A stretch of DNA of 64,000 nt from Fictibacillus arsenicus (GCF_001999465.1 NZ_MQMF01000002.1:682001-746000), one strand, 5' to 3'. Numbered from the stretch's first letter, positions 32,695 to 41,993 are shown. Numbers and translations are program-made. Notes: generated from the letters alone by a model not told the origin.

Positions 32695-34907
32695 TACTCC
32701 ATTGCATCCAATTCTATCGTGACTTTAAATAAGTCTCCATCTACATCAATCTCCAAGCTTCCTTCATGAAGATCTACAATGGATTTAGCAATTGCAAGGC
32801 CTAAACCCGATCCATCGGTATGACGGGAAGTATCTCCTCGCTTGAAACGTTCAAACAATTCATCAATATTTCCGCCTAACTCATATTTAGAAACGTTTTT
32901 AAAAGAAATTATAACTCTGTGTTTTTCATGAACAACGGAAACGTAGACTCTTGTATTTTCCAGAGAATACTTCAGGACGTTGCCTATCAAATTATCAAAG
33001 ACGCGCCACATTTTTTGTCCATCTACATATGTGAAAATCTGACTTTTAGGAGTTGCCAGCCTAAAGGTTAATGAAGACTCTTTTATCGTTTCGTTGTATT
33101 CAGCCAGTGCCTGCTGCAGCAGCTGGAAAATATCTACTTTTTGTTTATTCAGTTCAATATTGCCGGTTGCCATTTTAGAAGCTTCAAACAAATCATCAAT
33201 CAGGACTTTTAGACGTTTTGATTTGCGGTCGATAATTTCCAAATAAGAATCATGATCCTCTTTCGTTAATCCTTCTGCCTTTAGTAGTTCTGTATAAGTA
33301 ATAATTGAAGTTAAAGGCGTTCGGAGATCATGACTAACATTTGTGATGAGCTCGGTTTTTAGGCGTTCACTTTTGGCTTCTGCTTTTTTGGATGTTTTTA
33401 CTCCATGTTTCAAAAGATTAAGATTCCCAGCAAGCGCTGCTAAAGCCGACTTCCCCTTATAAGGAAGATCTTGTTCCAATTTTCCGGCCGCAAGCTCATT
33501 GGAATGTTGAATAATCCGATTGAAATTTCCGATGTGTTTAAACATGTATAACAGAACAGGAATGGTGACTACAAGAAACAGAACTGCATAAATACCAAAT
33601 AAATCAGGTTCTGGTTCTATGAAAACGACTCCTGCACCGAATCCTGATAAGAAGATTACAATAAGGAGCAGCAGGATTTGAATTCCCACACTTTTGTTGT
33701 AAAACGCATCTGAGCTTAATCGGTAGAACCAGCGTGACATTTTTATGATAAAAGCTTCTTTATACAATTGTACTTTGCCGAGTTCTCTGTAGATCCATAC
33801 CATTTGTATGAGGGTAATCCCTACCATTAGGACCGCGAACAGAAATTCAAAGAGTCCGCTGCTATACAGGAAAGAAAAATAAAGGTTATCGTAATTCTGA
33901 GCATTGGCAACGAGTGCCACGAACATAAAGAAAATTGAAAGCAATAGACTTACTAGTTTAATATCAATTGGCACTCTCTTGTAATAGATCCTTTTATCCG
34001 AAGCGGCAATCACCTGGAATGGGTGCATTTTTCTTGCCCAAATCACCACAGAGCAGATGACTAGGAGACTGCTGATGGATGTTACATAAAAGAACATCTG
34101 CCTGCTCTCATATTCTTCCTTTTGTTCTTTTATCCAGTTCCCTGTTGAACCCGAATTCGGCAAGGTAATAATCCCTTGAATCAATCTTGGGTTTTGAGCA
34201 AAATATTCGTCCTGTATGAAATCTAAAAATGAATAATGACCATTTAACTGTAAAGAGTCATTTTCTGATAAGGAATATTGTCTCGTAAACAAATTAGGTT
34301 GATCCTTCAGATCTTCTGGGTTATTGGCATTTTTAACATTTGTAAAAACTTCTCCCGTTTTCACATCTTCCAGATAGTAGTGGAAGCCCAATAGGTTATC
34401 ATCGTAATTGGCAATGAACTGTTCTCTTTGCTTGAGAAATGCATCAATTTGCTTTTCCTTCTCTTTTATTACCTTAGCTTTAACATGTTCATCGCTTTTA
34501 AAGTTTTCAATAATATCGCTTATCTTCTCATCTCTTTGCTGTTCATAGAGCCTCACAACATCTTCATTCTCTGCAGCTTTAGCATCTTCTATTTTCCCCT
34601 GGTACTGATCTTTAATATTTGTAACTTGATCAGATAACGTGCCATATCGAGTACGATGCTCCTCAATTTCTTCTTTGGTTACCTTTATATCGCTCTTTAA
34701 TTCTTTTTCAGAAGTATAATTAATATCAGCGATGGTGATGTATTCTATAAATTCATCTACGTGCATGTTGAAATCTTCCGTATGAAAATAATCTTTATTT
34801 AAGTACCAATGGCCATTGTCTAAGATTGATAGAATTCCGCTTAGCCCAAAGGTTACCAACAAGATCCAAACAGAGATTTTTATTCTACTTTTCCATTTTG
34901 TATCCAA
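32694..34907 (-). CDS. Sensor histidine kinase with large extracytoplasmic domain
   Basis: The 737-residue protein has a first membrane segment (about 12-29) and a roughly 240-residue coiled, charged outer domain. A cluster of about five further membrane helices spans residues 270-465. The HisKA box NVSHDLRTPLTSI and HATPase_c motifs DNLIGNVLKYS and GSGLGLAIAKSIV follow. The multi-helix linker is unusual compared with two-span kinases. TTG 34907 is the likely start. It overlaps the response regulator gene by 23 nt. Confidence 0.88.
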   Translation of the reverse strand: MDTKWKSRIKISVWILLVTFGLSGILSILDNGHWYLNKDYFHTEDFNMHVDEFIEYITIADINYTSEKELKSDIKVTKEEIEEHRTRYGTLSDQVTNIKDQYQGKIEDAKAAENEDVVRLYEQQRDEKISDIIENFKSDEHVKAKVIKEKEKQIDAFLKQREQFIANYDDNLLGFHYYLEDVKTGEVFTNVKNANNPEDLKDQPNLFTRQYSLSENDSLQLNGHYSFLDFIQDEYFAQNPRLIQGIITLPNSGSTGNWIKEQKEEYESRQMFFYVTSISSLLVICSVVIWARKMHPFQVIAASDKRIYYKRVPIDIKLVSLLLSIFFMFVALVANAQNYDNLYFSFLYSSGLFEFLFAVLMVGITLIQMVWIYRELGKVQLYKEAFIIKMSRWFYRLSSDAFYNKSVGIQILLLLIVIFLSGFGAGVVFIEPEPDLFGIYAVLFLVVTIPVLLYMFKHIGNFNRIIQHSNELAAGKLEQDLPYKGKSALAALAGNLNLLKHGVKTSKKAEAKSERLKTELITNVSHDLRTPLTSIITYTELLKAEGLTKEDHDSYLEIIDRKSKRLKVLIDDLFEASKMATGNIELNKQKVDIFQLLQQALAEYNETIKESSLTFRLATPKSQIFTYVDGQKMWRVFDNLIGNVLKYSLENTRVYVSVVHEKHRVIISFKNVSKYELGGNIDELFERFKRGDTSRHTDGSGLGLAIAKSIVDLHEGSLEIDVDGDLFKVTIELDAME

Positions 34908-35577
34908 TTCCCCATACCACCTTTAAATACCTTGGATTTTTTGGATCAATCTCTATCTTTTCTCTAATCTTCCGAATATGAACGGCGACTGTATTTTCCG
35001 CATTATAACTAGGTTCTTTCCATACCCGCTCATAAATGTCATTGATGGAAAATACCCTTCCCGGATAAGACATTAATAGATCTACTATCTTATATTCGAT
35101 AGGTGTTAACTTTACAGGTTCACCGTTTACGGCTACTTCTTTCGCTTCCTTATCAAGGGTCAGTCCATTCAGATTGATCAATTCTGTTCTCCCCTCATAT
35201 GTACCAAGTGTGACGTACCGCCTGAGTTGAGATTTAACGCGGGCAATCAGCTCCAAAGGATTGAAAGGTTTTGTCACATAATCATCTGCACCAATCTGAA
35301 GTCCCAGTACTTTGTCGGTATCCTCGCTCTTCGCACTTAAGATGATGATCGGGATGTTTTTTTGTTCTCGTATTTTAAACGTAGTTGAGATGCCATCTAA
35401 TTTCGGCATCATGATATCCATTAAAATGAGATGAATTTGATGCTCTTCCAATTTTTCAATCGCTTCGATTCCATCACTTGCCTGCACAACTATGATTCCT
35501 TCGTTTTTCAAATATATTTCAATGGCATCGCGAATTTCTTTCTCATCGTCCACGACTAGCACAGTAAATCCATTCAT
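34885..35577 (-). CDS. OmpR/PhoB-family response regulator
   Basis: The 230-residue protein has a receiver domain with acidic pocket DDEKE, phospho-acceptor Asp in LILMDIMMPK (about 53) and the KPF Lys. A winged-helix DNA-binding domain (about 130-228) ends GIGYKMEK. It resembles VanR-type regulators. It pairs with the downstream kinase. RBS GGGAGAG before ATG 35577. Confidence 0.92.
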   Translation of the reverse strand: MNGFTVLVVDDEKEIRDAIEIYLKNEGIIVVQASDGIEAIEKLEEHQIHLILMDIMMPKLDGISTTFKIREQKNIPIIILSAKSEDTDKVLGLQIGADDYVTKPFNPLELIARVKSQLRRYVTLGTYEGRTELINLNGLTLDKEAKEVAVNGEPVKLTPIEYKIVDLLMSYPGRVFSINDIYERVWKEPSYNAENTVAVHIRKIREKIEIDPKNPRYLKVVWGIGYKMEK

Positions 35578-35726
35578 GTTCTCACTCTCCCTTCTGCATT
35601 ATAGCATGGTATATATTTGAAATTATCTTCATTCTACATGGCAATCCTTTATAATTTCCTAGCATAAATCTTAAGACTTTCTTAATTATGTAAAGCTGAC
35701 ATAGATCAATCCAAAACATAATAAAA

Positions 35727-35771
35727 AAGCTGCCAAGGTAAAAATAACGGGTTCTCTTTTGGAGTACAAAA
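35727..35771 (-). repeat. Inverted 45-bp repeat, left copy
   Basis: Shares an identical 22-bp core (beginning GGTTCTCTTTTGG) and outer AAGCTGCC with the reverse complement of 62087-62131. The intervening 11 bp differ. Confidence 0.7.
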
Positions 35772-35994
35772 GGCGAAAAGTATAGGCAATCGCATATGAA
35801 AAAGCACTGCAAATGAACTACATCCTAATTGAGAGGAATAATTACTATTAACACCAAACGAATTAAGGCAAAATTAAAAGGCTTGAGTCCAGTACAATAC
35901 CGGATTAAAGCCTAAGAAGCCGCCTGATCATTCGTGTCTAATTTTTCGGGTTCAGATCAAAATTGCAGTGCTTTTGTCATTTTTTAGACAAAGC

Positions 35995-36028
35995 TTTATT
36001 CAATTATCGCACCCGTTCGTTGAATAAA
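35995..36028. repeat. Palindromic repeat copy
   Basis: TTTATTCAA / TTGAATAAA arms around a TATCGCACCCGTTCG core. Confidence 0.75.
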
Positions 36029-36159
36029 AGCAGATCCTGAAATAGACAAGTCCATTACTGATTATTTTAACTTTAAAAATTGTTTTTAAAAGTTTTTTGG
36101 TAATTTATGTTAAAATTTAAATATGAAAATAGTATGATTACTAAAAAGGAGGAGTTTAG

Positions 36160-36684
36160 TTGAAAGTTAAATTCACTCTACTTGTGTTTTCTTTGTGTTG
36201 TTTGATTATGAGTGGTTGCTTTTCAGAGGAGACAAAGGATGAAAAAGCACAGTTTGTTATGCAAAATGATGATTCGCCTAGTTATGTAAGTGAGGCTGAT
36301 CTTAAAAACATTGATTGGGAGAAAACGGTTACAAAAATAGGGACAAATGGAAACAATGATATCTTTGGAAATCCAAACAAAGTTGGTTATGTAGGACCTG
36401 ATTTACACGCAAAAAAAATAGATAAATGGTTATGGCACTTCTTTGGGAAAGCAGAAGGGAAATTAACCGTAGTAGCTTATCATCAAGAAACATCGATGAA
36501 AAAGCCCTTGTTAACAAGTGGTTACACAAGAGATTTTTCAGGAGGAGCAATGAACGGGGCAGATGCCACGATGCCTTCTAATGTTTCTTTACCCTCATCA
36601 GGAAAATGGGCTTTGCTTGTGTATATAGATGAACAGTTATTTGATACGTTAGTGATAAGTGTTAAAAATAAAGTAACAGAATAA
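36160..36684 (+). CDS. DUF4871-like lipoprotein
   Basis: The 174-residue precursor has a lipobox signal (LCCLIMSGCF, Cys about 20). Its outer domain holds WLWHFFGKAEGKLTVVAY and MPSNVSLPSSGKWALLVYID, the pattern of DUF4871 proteins. A paralogue lies at 61.2-61.7 kb (MPSNLLFPSSGIWNLLIYIN), so two homologues sit near the two ends of the accessory region. RBS AAGGAGGAG before the start. Function unknown. Confidence 0.75.
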   Translation: MKVKFTLLVFSLCCLIMSGCFSEETKDEKAQFVMQNDDSPSYVSEADLKNIDWEKTVTKIGTNGNNDIFGNPNKVGYVGPDLHAKKIDKWLWHFFGKAEGKLTVVAYHQETSMKKPLLTSGYTRDFSGGAMNGADATMPSNVSLPSSGKWALLVYIDEQLFDTLVISVKNKVTE

Positions 36685-36694
36685 TAAGTTAAAA

Positions 36695-36723
36695 AAACGA
36701 CCAGATTTCTGTCTGGTCGTTTC
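36695..36723 (+). terminator. Terminator of the DUF4871 gene
   Basis: AAACGACCAGA / TCTGGTCGTTT, the same stem as at 32523. Confidence 0.8.
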
Positions 36724-36752
36724 ATTCCATTAAAGCACCCGATTGTTGAATA
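36724..36752 (-). repeat. Palindromic repeat copy after the SUKH gene
   Basis: AAGCACCCGATTGTTGAATA core lying 30 nt beyond the minus-strand stop codon at 36782. Confidence 0.75.
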
Positions 36753-36781
36753 TGAAACTAGATTGTTTATTGTAGTTTTAA

Positions 36782-37237
36782 TTATTCATTATACTCAACT
36801 AACTTATTAATAAAATTGGGTAATGATTGAGACAAATACACAATATGATTTTCTGGATTATCACCATATTCAAATTCATGATTATAATAATAAATTGCTC
36901 CATTATCTTTTTCACTAATACTGAAGCAAAATAAATTACCACCTTCTTCATCAGCAAACGGGATTAACCAACTAGGCTTAATCTTTTCATCGTTTAGCAA
37001 CGGTAAGAAACTAAAAAGACTTCGTCCATTTTCATTTTTTACTGGAATAAAGTTATCCACCACATACTCATTATAATCATTTCCTACGTGTAGTCCTTTT
37101 TCAGGATATCCACCGTTATACAGTAGATAGTGATTTTTAAATGAGGAAGGAAATATAAAATTAAAAATCTTTTCTAATGCTTGCAAATCAGCTTCAAGAA
37201 TATTATCTTTTGTTCCTAAAATCTTATTTGAATACAT
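36782..37237 (-). CDS. SMI1/KNR4 (SUKH) family protein, probable immunity protein
   Basis: The 151-residue protein has the SUKH pattern: an N-terminal helix, then FPSSFKNHYLLYNGGYP and WLIPFADEEGGNLFCFSI, and a C-terminal helix. SUKH proteins commonly neutralise contact-dependent or polymorphic toxins. No toxin gene is in the window, so it may be an orphan immunity gene. A repeat copy lies directly downstream. Confidence 0.8.
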   Translation of the reverse strand: MYSNKILGTKDNILEADLQALEKIFNFIFPSSFKNHYLLYNGGYPEKGLHVGNDYNEYVVDNFIPVKNENGRSLFSFLPLLNDEKIKPSWLIPFADEEGGNLFCFSISEKDNGAIYYYNHEFEYGDNPENHIVYLSQSLPNFINKLVEYNE

Positions 37238-37349
37238 ATTTATCCCCAGACACTCCTACATATATATTTAATTGACCATTCCCTTAATTTTCATATTATA
37301 TATCGGTCATATACGAAGAAGGTTTTGTTAAACTAATTGCCCGCAAAAA

Positions 37350-37400
37350 AAAGAGCACTTCTCCTTTTTGAAGAAATGCACCCGATTGTTTAATAAGAAT
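37350..37400 (-). repeat. Palindrome-terminator repeat after the Imm49-like gene
   Basis: GCACCCGATTGTTTAATAAG plus GAGCACTTCTCC/GAAGAAATGC hairpin and A/T tract; 18 nt beyond the stop codon. Confidence 0.8.
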
Positions 37401-37417
37401 ATGTAATTGGTTATTAC

Positions 37418-38197
37418 TTATATAAAATCTAAATTTGGAAAATTGATATTGTCTCTTTTTAAAACACTATAAGGAGCTATTTGATCATTTATATTAACCT
37501 TTATGCCTTTGGATTCAGCCAATTTACCCAACCCTAAAGCCGTAATACTAATTAATTCATTAATGGTATGATTTTTTTTATGTTCTTCTATTAAAAGATT
37601 TAACCCTTCATTTACCACACTTTCATCTCTTTCCACTATTCCGTTTAAAACTTGAATATAATTTTCATATGGTTTCACTTTTTTCTGATACTTAATTTTC
37701 TTAAAGTTTTCAATGTACTCCATAGCTTTTTTATCTTCATTTAATGCGATGTATTTAATGGTGTATCCCACATTATTAATAAAGGGATGCCCATGCTCTG
37801 TCTCTTCTTTAGTCCTTCCTCCTAATAAATGTGATACTGAAAATGTTAGTTCCTCAGAATCACTCAGGATAGCAAGTAGTAGTCTATTATATTTATTCAT
37901 TGACACTGACACAAAAGAAGATGAAATTTTCATTTCTTTGTTATCGTACTTCTGAAATAGAATCTCTTGAATTTTTCCTGCTAAATAAAAATTTTTCTTA
38001 GCTGCAAGAATGTCATTATTAAGGCAAATCTCACCGATTCCAATAACACAATAATCATTTGCTAACATATCATAGTACCTATCAATAAAGTTCGGATTAA
38101 CATTCTTGCTTTTAATCTTACTAATTTTATTGTTTATACCCTGTTTATGTTCCAAAAAAATCACTGGAAAACTATTTAAATAGTATGCTCTGGACAT
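37418..38197 (-). CDS. Imm49-like immunity protein
   Basis: The 259-residue, mostly helical protein has a C-terminal part with SITALGLGKLAESKGIKVNI, the segment seen in immunity 49 family proteins, which protect against polymorphic toxins. The family call is by pattern and is moderate. RBS AAGGAGA before ATG 38197. No cognate toxin in the window. Confidence 0.55.
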   Translation of the reverse strand: MSRAYYLNSFPVIFLEHKQGINNKISKIKSKNVNPNFIDRYYDMLANDYCVIGIGEICLNNDILAAKKNFYLAGKIQEILFQKYDNKEMKISSSFVSVSMNKYNRLLLAILSDSEELTFSVSHLLGGRTKEETEHGHPFINNVGYTIKYIALNEDKKAMEYIENFKKIKYQKKVKPYENYIQVLNGIVERDESVVNEGLNLLIEEHKKNHTINELISITALGLGKLAESKGIKVNINDQIAPYSVLKRDNINFPNLDFI

Positions 38198-38241
38198 TAA
38201 AAATCTCCTTTATGTATACAATTGTTACTGTTTAAAATGGG

Positions 38242-38282
38242 GTTTTCCTTCCTGAAGAAATGCACCCGATAGTGGAATAAGA
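38242..38282 (-). repeat. Palindrome-terminator repeat copy
   Basis: CCTGAAGAAATGCACCCGAT then AGTGGAATAA, 22 nt beyond the stop codon at 38305. Confidence 0.75.
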
Positions 38283-38304
38283 AGCAAACTTGTGTTTATG
38301 ACCT

Positions 38305-38745
38305 TTAGTTCAATATAGCGGCATTTTTAAGTGAAGTATCTAATATATCACTTATTTTATTGTAATCAAGTGACCAATAATAACCACTACTTTCAAACAT
38401 AACGGTATTTTCCATAATCCAAAAGCTACCGCCATATATAACCTTATCATTTGTTCGAATTAAAAGTTTGTTATATTGTTTGGGTTTCTGTTGAGGAGGG
38501 AAATTAAAAGATTCAATCTTTGAATGTTTTTCCATTTTTGAAACATCTTCAGCAATTTTCATAATCAGTTTTTTATCTGTAACTTTATAAGAATGATTAT
38601 CTGTTGAAACAATTACTTCTTTTATATCTTTTTTAGCAAGGTTAAATCCCCAAATTGACAAATGAGTTTGCTGATAAAAAACAAAAGTTCCAATTGTTAT
38701 TAAAACGATAAATGCTAAAACACTCCATTCCTTTTTAGACACCAA
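38305..38745 (-). CDS. Membrane-anchored protein of unknown function
   Basis: The 146-residue protein has one N-terminal membrane segment (LAFIVLITIGTFVFY) and an outer beta-rich domain with KVIYGGSFWIMENTVMFES. No family recognised. The start is TTG 38745 or GTG 38742. It lies in the immunity-gene array. Confidence 0.6.
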   Translation of the reverse strand: MVSKKEWSVLAFIVLITIGTFVFYQQTHLSIWGFNLAKKDIKEVIVSTDNHSYKVTDKKLIMKIAEDVSKMEKHSKIESFNFPPQQKPKQYNKLLIRTNDKVIYGGSFWIMENTVMFESSGYYWSLDYNKISDILDTSLKNAAILN

Positions 38746-38798
38746 TCCACCATCCTACTATATATTTACTTTAAATTTAACTTATTAAATGATAATCC

Positions 38799-38829
38799 TT
38801 ATTCCACAATCCTGCTCGATTGCTTAATA
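38799..38829 (-). repeat. Palindromic repeat copy
   Basis: TTATTCCACAATCCTGC then TCGATTGCTTAATA, downstream of the integrase fragment. Confidence 0.75.
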
Positions 38830-38901
38830 CCAATTATTTCAAATTATAACAATTAACTCAATCCTTAAATCAATAAAAAAAGTACGTCTTCTAAAACGCA
38901 C

Positions 38902-39411
38902 TTAAGAAATATCTACTATATAAATCTGTCTTTGCTTCCCACTAAATTGAGAGTATATTTTGGTTGTTTCGCTTTTCTCATGCCCCAATAGACTCTGAAT
39001 TACTTCTAGAGGTGCTCCATTATTGATCATATTCGTAGCGTAGCTATGACGTAATTGATGGGGATGAATACTTTTCCTGATTATAGCACGACTAGTTATA
39101 CGCTTTATGATGTACCTTATGAGATCAATACTCATCCTTCTTCTAGGTTTCCTATCTGTGATAAACAAACATGGATCTGTATCGTCTCTTGAATCCAGAT
39201 ACCTTTTTAACCATAAAGAGCACCGAGTATTAAAGTAAACTTCACGTTCTTTATCACCTTTTCCGTGTACAAAAACAGAGTTTGTTATAAAGTTAATATC
39301 ATTACGGTTTAATTTTACTACTTCACCAATACGACAACCTGTTGAGTAAAAGAACTCAAATAAAGCATTTTCCATAGCGTTTTGACAAGATTCTCTTAAA
39401 GGTTCAATGCC
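38902..39411 (-). pseudogene. Truncated tyrosine recombinase (catalytic domain only)
   Basis: The frame encodes only the C-terminal catalytic domain of a phage/Tn-type integrase. All active-site residues are present: Arg in STGCRIGEV, Lys in HGKGDKER, HQLRHS, LLGHEKS and Tyr in TKIYSQ. The N-terminal DNA-binding half is missing. The frame opens after an in-frame TGA at about 39412, upstream of which sequence similarity is lost. Residual activity is unlikely without the core-binding domain. It is the only recombinase trace in the cassette-like region. Confidence 0.75.
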
Positions 39412-39518
39412 TCATAAATTGGATACATTGAACTGATATTCTGCCTTTTGCTCATAATATTCCTTTACAGGGACACTCTATAATCAAAATAAACTTCTAT
39501 AGGTTGGAGGCTGCCAGA

Positions 39519-39941
39519 ATGAAGGTTTTATCAATGATCCAGCCATGGGCAAGCCTTTTTGTCCTTAGAGAGGCAACATATGAAACAAGGTCATGGAGAA
39601 CGAATTATCGGGGACCACTTGCCATTCACACAAGTAAAAAAATAGATAAAGGCGTCTCTAACCATATAGCCATAAAGTCGTTGCTTGGTAAGCACGGATA
39701 CACACCAGAGAATCTTCCAACTGGCCAGATCATTGCTGTATGCAAACTTGTAGATTGTTTGAAGGTAACTGAAAACAATGAGACATGTGCCATTCTGGAG
39801 GATGGTCGAATCGTATCAGGGAATGACTATTTTATGGGTGACTTTATAGTGGGAGGTTATGCTTGGGTAGTTGAGGATATGCAGATGCTGGATGAATTTA
39901 TTCCAGCAAAGGGAAAGCTAGGATTATGGGAGCATGTTTAA
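39519..39941 (+). CDS. ASCH-domain protein
   Basis: The 140-residue protein begins MKVLSMIQPWASLFVLREAT and has RSWRTNYRGPLAIHTSKK, the hallmark of ASCH domains (PUA-like fold, putative RNA- or nucleotide-binding, some with amidohydrolase activity). I chose ATG 39519 because GGAGG lies eight bases before it. It is a plus-strand gene among minus-strand cassettes and has its own terminator. Confidence 0.82.
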   Translation: MKVLSMIQPWASLFVLREATYETRSWRTNYRGPLAIHTSKKIDKGVSNHIAIKSLLGKHGYTPENLPTGQIIAVCKLVDCLKVTENNETCAILEDGRIVSGNDYFMGDFIVGGYAWVVEDMQMLDEFIPAKGKLGLWEHV

Positions 39942-39949
39942 ATTTAATA

Positions 39950-39994
39950 GGAGCTGATACATTGCACACGATGCGCTGAATCAGCTCCTTTTTA
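39950..39994 (+). terminator. Terminator of the ASCH gene
   Basis: GGAGCTGAT / ATCAGCTCC stem followed by TTTTTATT. Confidence 0.8.
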
Positions 39995-40141
39995 TTATAG
40001 AAAAGAAAACCCTAGGCTAGGCCGAGGGTTCCAAAAAGCTTTCAGCGTTGTATGAAAAAAACTCTCCTGAGGTGCTAAAATATTTTTGGTTCGCCGACCA
40101 AAATAACAGCATACGTAAAAACTGTGGTGATATACAACTTC

Positions 40142-40174
40142 TTTAATCCACAATCTTGCACTTTTCTTGAGTAA
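40142..40174 (-). repeat. Degenerate palindromic repeat copy
   Basis: TTTAATCCACAATCTTGCAC then TTTTCTTGAGTAA. Confidence 0.5.
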
Positions 40175-40184
40175 CGGCAACCGC

Positions 40185-40218
40185 CTTATGTAGCAATCGC
40201 ACCCGATTGTAGAATAAC
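40185..40218 (-). repeat. Palindromic repeat copy
   Basis: GCAATCGCACCCGATTGT then AGAATAAC. Confidence 0.7.
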
Positions 40219-40291
40219 TCAGTATTGATCTACCCCTTGGGTGTTTTATGGTAATATGTGTTTAATTACTATCAAAAGTTGAGGTACTTAT

Positions 40292-40732
40292 ATGAAAACA
40301 ATTAGTGTAATTATGTCTGCTATTATTTCCTCAATGCTCTTAGTAATTAGTGAGTACTTTAGCTTCTCTACAGTAGCAGAGAGAGCTGATTATTATGAGT
40401 ACTATAGCCCTTTTGGTAGTTTTCTTTTATATACTGCTTTCCAAGTTCCTTTTTATATAATTTTGGGCATTCCGGTGACTTATCTAATAGATTTTATTTG
40501 CAAGAAAATAGTTGTCAAAAATATAGTAAAACTATATTTTGTTCGATTATTCCTATTCACTTTAGTAGCTTTTCTTTTACCAACAGTAGCACGTGGAGAA
40601 ATTGCTATAGAAACTATAGTTTATTTTGGGTTAATACCAGTACTTACTTATTTTCATGTATTACTATTCGTAAGGAAATATTTAAATTGTAAAAGAGAAA
40701 AACCCCAGTACCTGTTGCTTAAAAAACACTGA
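40292..40732 (+). CDS. Four-span membrane protein of unknown function
   Basis: The 146-residue protein has four predicted membrane helices separated by short loops and ends in a basic tail (LKKH). No family recognised. RBS (TTGAGG) is modest. Confidence 0.55.
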   Translation: MKTISVIMSAIISSMLLVISEYFSFSTVAERADYYEYYSPFGSFLLYTAFQVPFYIILGIPVTYLIDFICKKIVVKNIVKLYFVRLFLFTLVAFLLPTVARGEIAIETIVYFGLIPVLTYFHVLLFVRKYLNCKREKPQYLLLKKH

Positions 40733-40807
40733 ATTAATCATACTACTTGTTACCTCAATCAGACTACATGATAAACAGAGTAATTCCGATAATCCTGCTT
40801 TTTACTT

Positions 40808-40861
40808 CAATAAAAAGAGCACTTCTCCTTCTTGAAGAAATGCACCCGTTATCTGAATAAC
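40808..40861 (-). repeat. Palindrome-terminator repeat overlapping a gene end
   Basis: GAGCACTTCTCCTTCTTGAA then GAAATGCACCCGTTATCTGAA. Confidence 0.75.
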
Positions 40862-41129
40862 AATTGCTCCAGTAACCCTATAAAAAAGGATGATAAAATA
40901 AAAGATGGTATAGATAATAAAATCTTAGTTCGTAAACGAATATCTTTGTATCGTAAATATAACTTTCTTACCACGGTGAAAATGATTATCGTGACAGAAA
41001 GACTTATACAAATTGCTATTAAATCACACGAGTAAACGGTTTGCTGATGTACATATCAAAGATAATATTAATAACAAAAAGCATACAAAATAATATAAAT
41101 TTATAAATAATAAATCTAGCATAATTCAT
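40849..41129 (-). pseudogene. Frameshifted small membrane protein
   Basis: A frame starting at ATG 41129 behind GAGGAAG encodes MNYARFIIYKFILFCMLFVI and stops after 36 codons. The next frame continues with equally hydrophobic sequence (LIAICISLSVTIIIFTVV then RKLYLRYKDIRL) to a stop inside the repeat at 40849. A single-base shift near 41020 would join them. Two short overlapping genes remain possible. Confidence 0.45.
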
Positions 41130-41205
41130 AGATAGCTTCCTCTATTTGATTACATTTTCATTTCTTTATATGGATATTAGGTAATATCCTTTTACTTTAA
41201 CAAAG

Positions 41206-41241
41206 CTCCCTCTTGAAGAAAAGCACCCGTTTGTGGAATAT
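41206..41241 (-). repeat. Palindrome-terminator repeat copy
   Basis: CTCCCTCTTGAAGAAAAGCA then CCCGTTTGTGGAATA, 16 nt beyond the stop codon at 41257. Confidence 0.75.
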
Positions 41242-41256
41242 GAAAAATATATTTCT

Positions 41257-41412
41257 CTATGTAGAAAAGCTTTCCTTTTTCCCAATACTATGTCCTATAA
41301 AAATCCCAAAGATGAGCAAAAGAAGTGAATCTGTTTCGTAATGCTTTGTAAACAATCCCCAAAGCAACCAACCAGCAATAGCACCTAAAATGGCTAATAG
41401 TAAATTCTTCAT
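41257..41412 (-). CDS. Small two-span membrane protein
   Basis: The 51-residue frame begins MKNLLLAILGAIAGWLLWGL and has a second helix SLLLLIFGIFIGHSIG. GGGGAT lies before ATG 41412. A repeat copy lies directly downstream, as for its neighbours. Confidence 0.6.
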   Translation of the reverse strand: MKNLLLAILGAIAGWLLWGLFTKHYETDSLLLLIFGIFIGHSIGKKESFST

Positions 41413-41454
41413 AAATCCCCATCCCCAATTTAATTAAAAAAAACAAATATCTCA

Positions 41455-41488
41455 TACCTGAAGAAACCACCCGATTGTTTAACAAATA
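41455..41488 (-). repeat. Palindromic repeat copy
   Basis: CCTGAAGAAACCACCCGATT then GTTTAACAAA, 36 nt beyond the stop codon at 41524. Confidence 0.65.
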
Positions 41489-41523
41489 ATACTTTTTGAA
41501 GCTTTCTGTTTTCTTCGTCCTTA

Positions 41524-41823
41524 TTAAGATTGATTTATTGTATACCCTAGTTGAATCCCAATGGGTATGGATAACCATAAGGCAAAATTAATTAAAACAA
41601 TCATTACAAAAGACATATCTTTAAGTGGATGCTTTGTAAAGTATCTCCATATCATGATTGCACCAATTGCCCAACAAATTGGAATGGTCATAAAAAATTC
41701 TGGTGCAACATACGTTTTGTCTGTGTAATTTTCCGCTATTGTTCCTCCTGCATAAAACATGGTAATAAAAAAAGTCATAAAACCACTAAATACAATATTT
41801 CCTATAACCATAAACGATTTCAT
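41524..41823 (-). CDS. Three-span membrane protein of unknown function
   Basis: The 99-residue frame begins MKSFMVIGNIVFSGFMTFFI and contains two further helices (FFMTIPICWAIGAIMIW; FVMIVLINFALWLSIPI). ATG 41823 follows a GGGGGG box at normal spacing; the longer frame to 41874 lacks one. No family recognised. Confidence 0.6.
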   Translation of the reverse strand: MKSFMVIGNIVFSGFMTFFITMFYAGGTIAENYTDKTYVAPEFFMTIPICWAIGAIMIWRYFTKHPLKDMSFVMIVLINFALWLSIPIGIQLGYTINQS

Positions 41824-41928
41824 GTAATAAGCCCCCCTTATATTCTTTTTATAAACTTCTTCCATTTTATTCAATTTATTTTAACAAATGTTTTAGCCTT
41901 CTCGTTAGACATTTCTGATCTTAAATTT

Positions 41929-41991
41929 AATAAAAAGAGCTGCGCAAACAGCTCTTTGGTTCTTCAATAAATGCACCCGATTGTTGAGCAA
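41929..41991 (-). repeat. Palindrome-terminator repeat copy
   Basis: AGAGCTG / CAGCTCTTT terminator joined to ATGCACCCGATTGTTGAGCA, ending 3 nt before the DUF2750 stop codon. Confidence 0.8.
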
Positions 41992-41993
41992 CC

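Larger units (their letters stand above)
35578..36159. other. Gene-free stretch at the left boundary of the accessory region
   Basis: No supported gene. It holds one end of the inverted 45-bp repeat (35727-35771), a first copy of the palindromic repeat (35995-36028) and the promoter of the lipoprotein gene. Confidence 0.5.

Noticed and set aside
35582-35812. 76-codon minus-strand frame upstream of the response regulator
   Set aside because: It covers the 45-bp repeat and promoter region, has no ribosome binding site and a Cys/Phe-rich random composition.
41288-41578. 96-codon minus-strand frame
   Set aside because: It overlaps two better-supported small membrane protein genes in another frame and a repeat copy.
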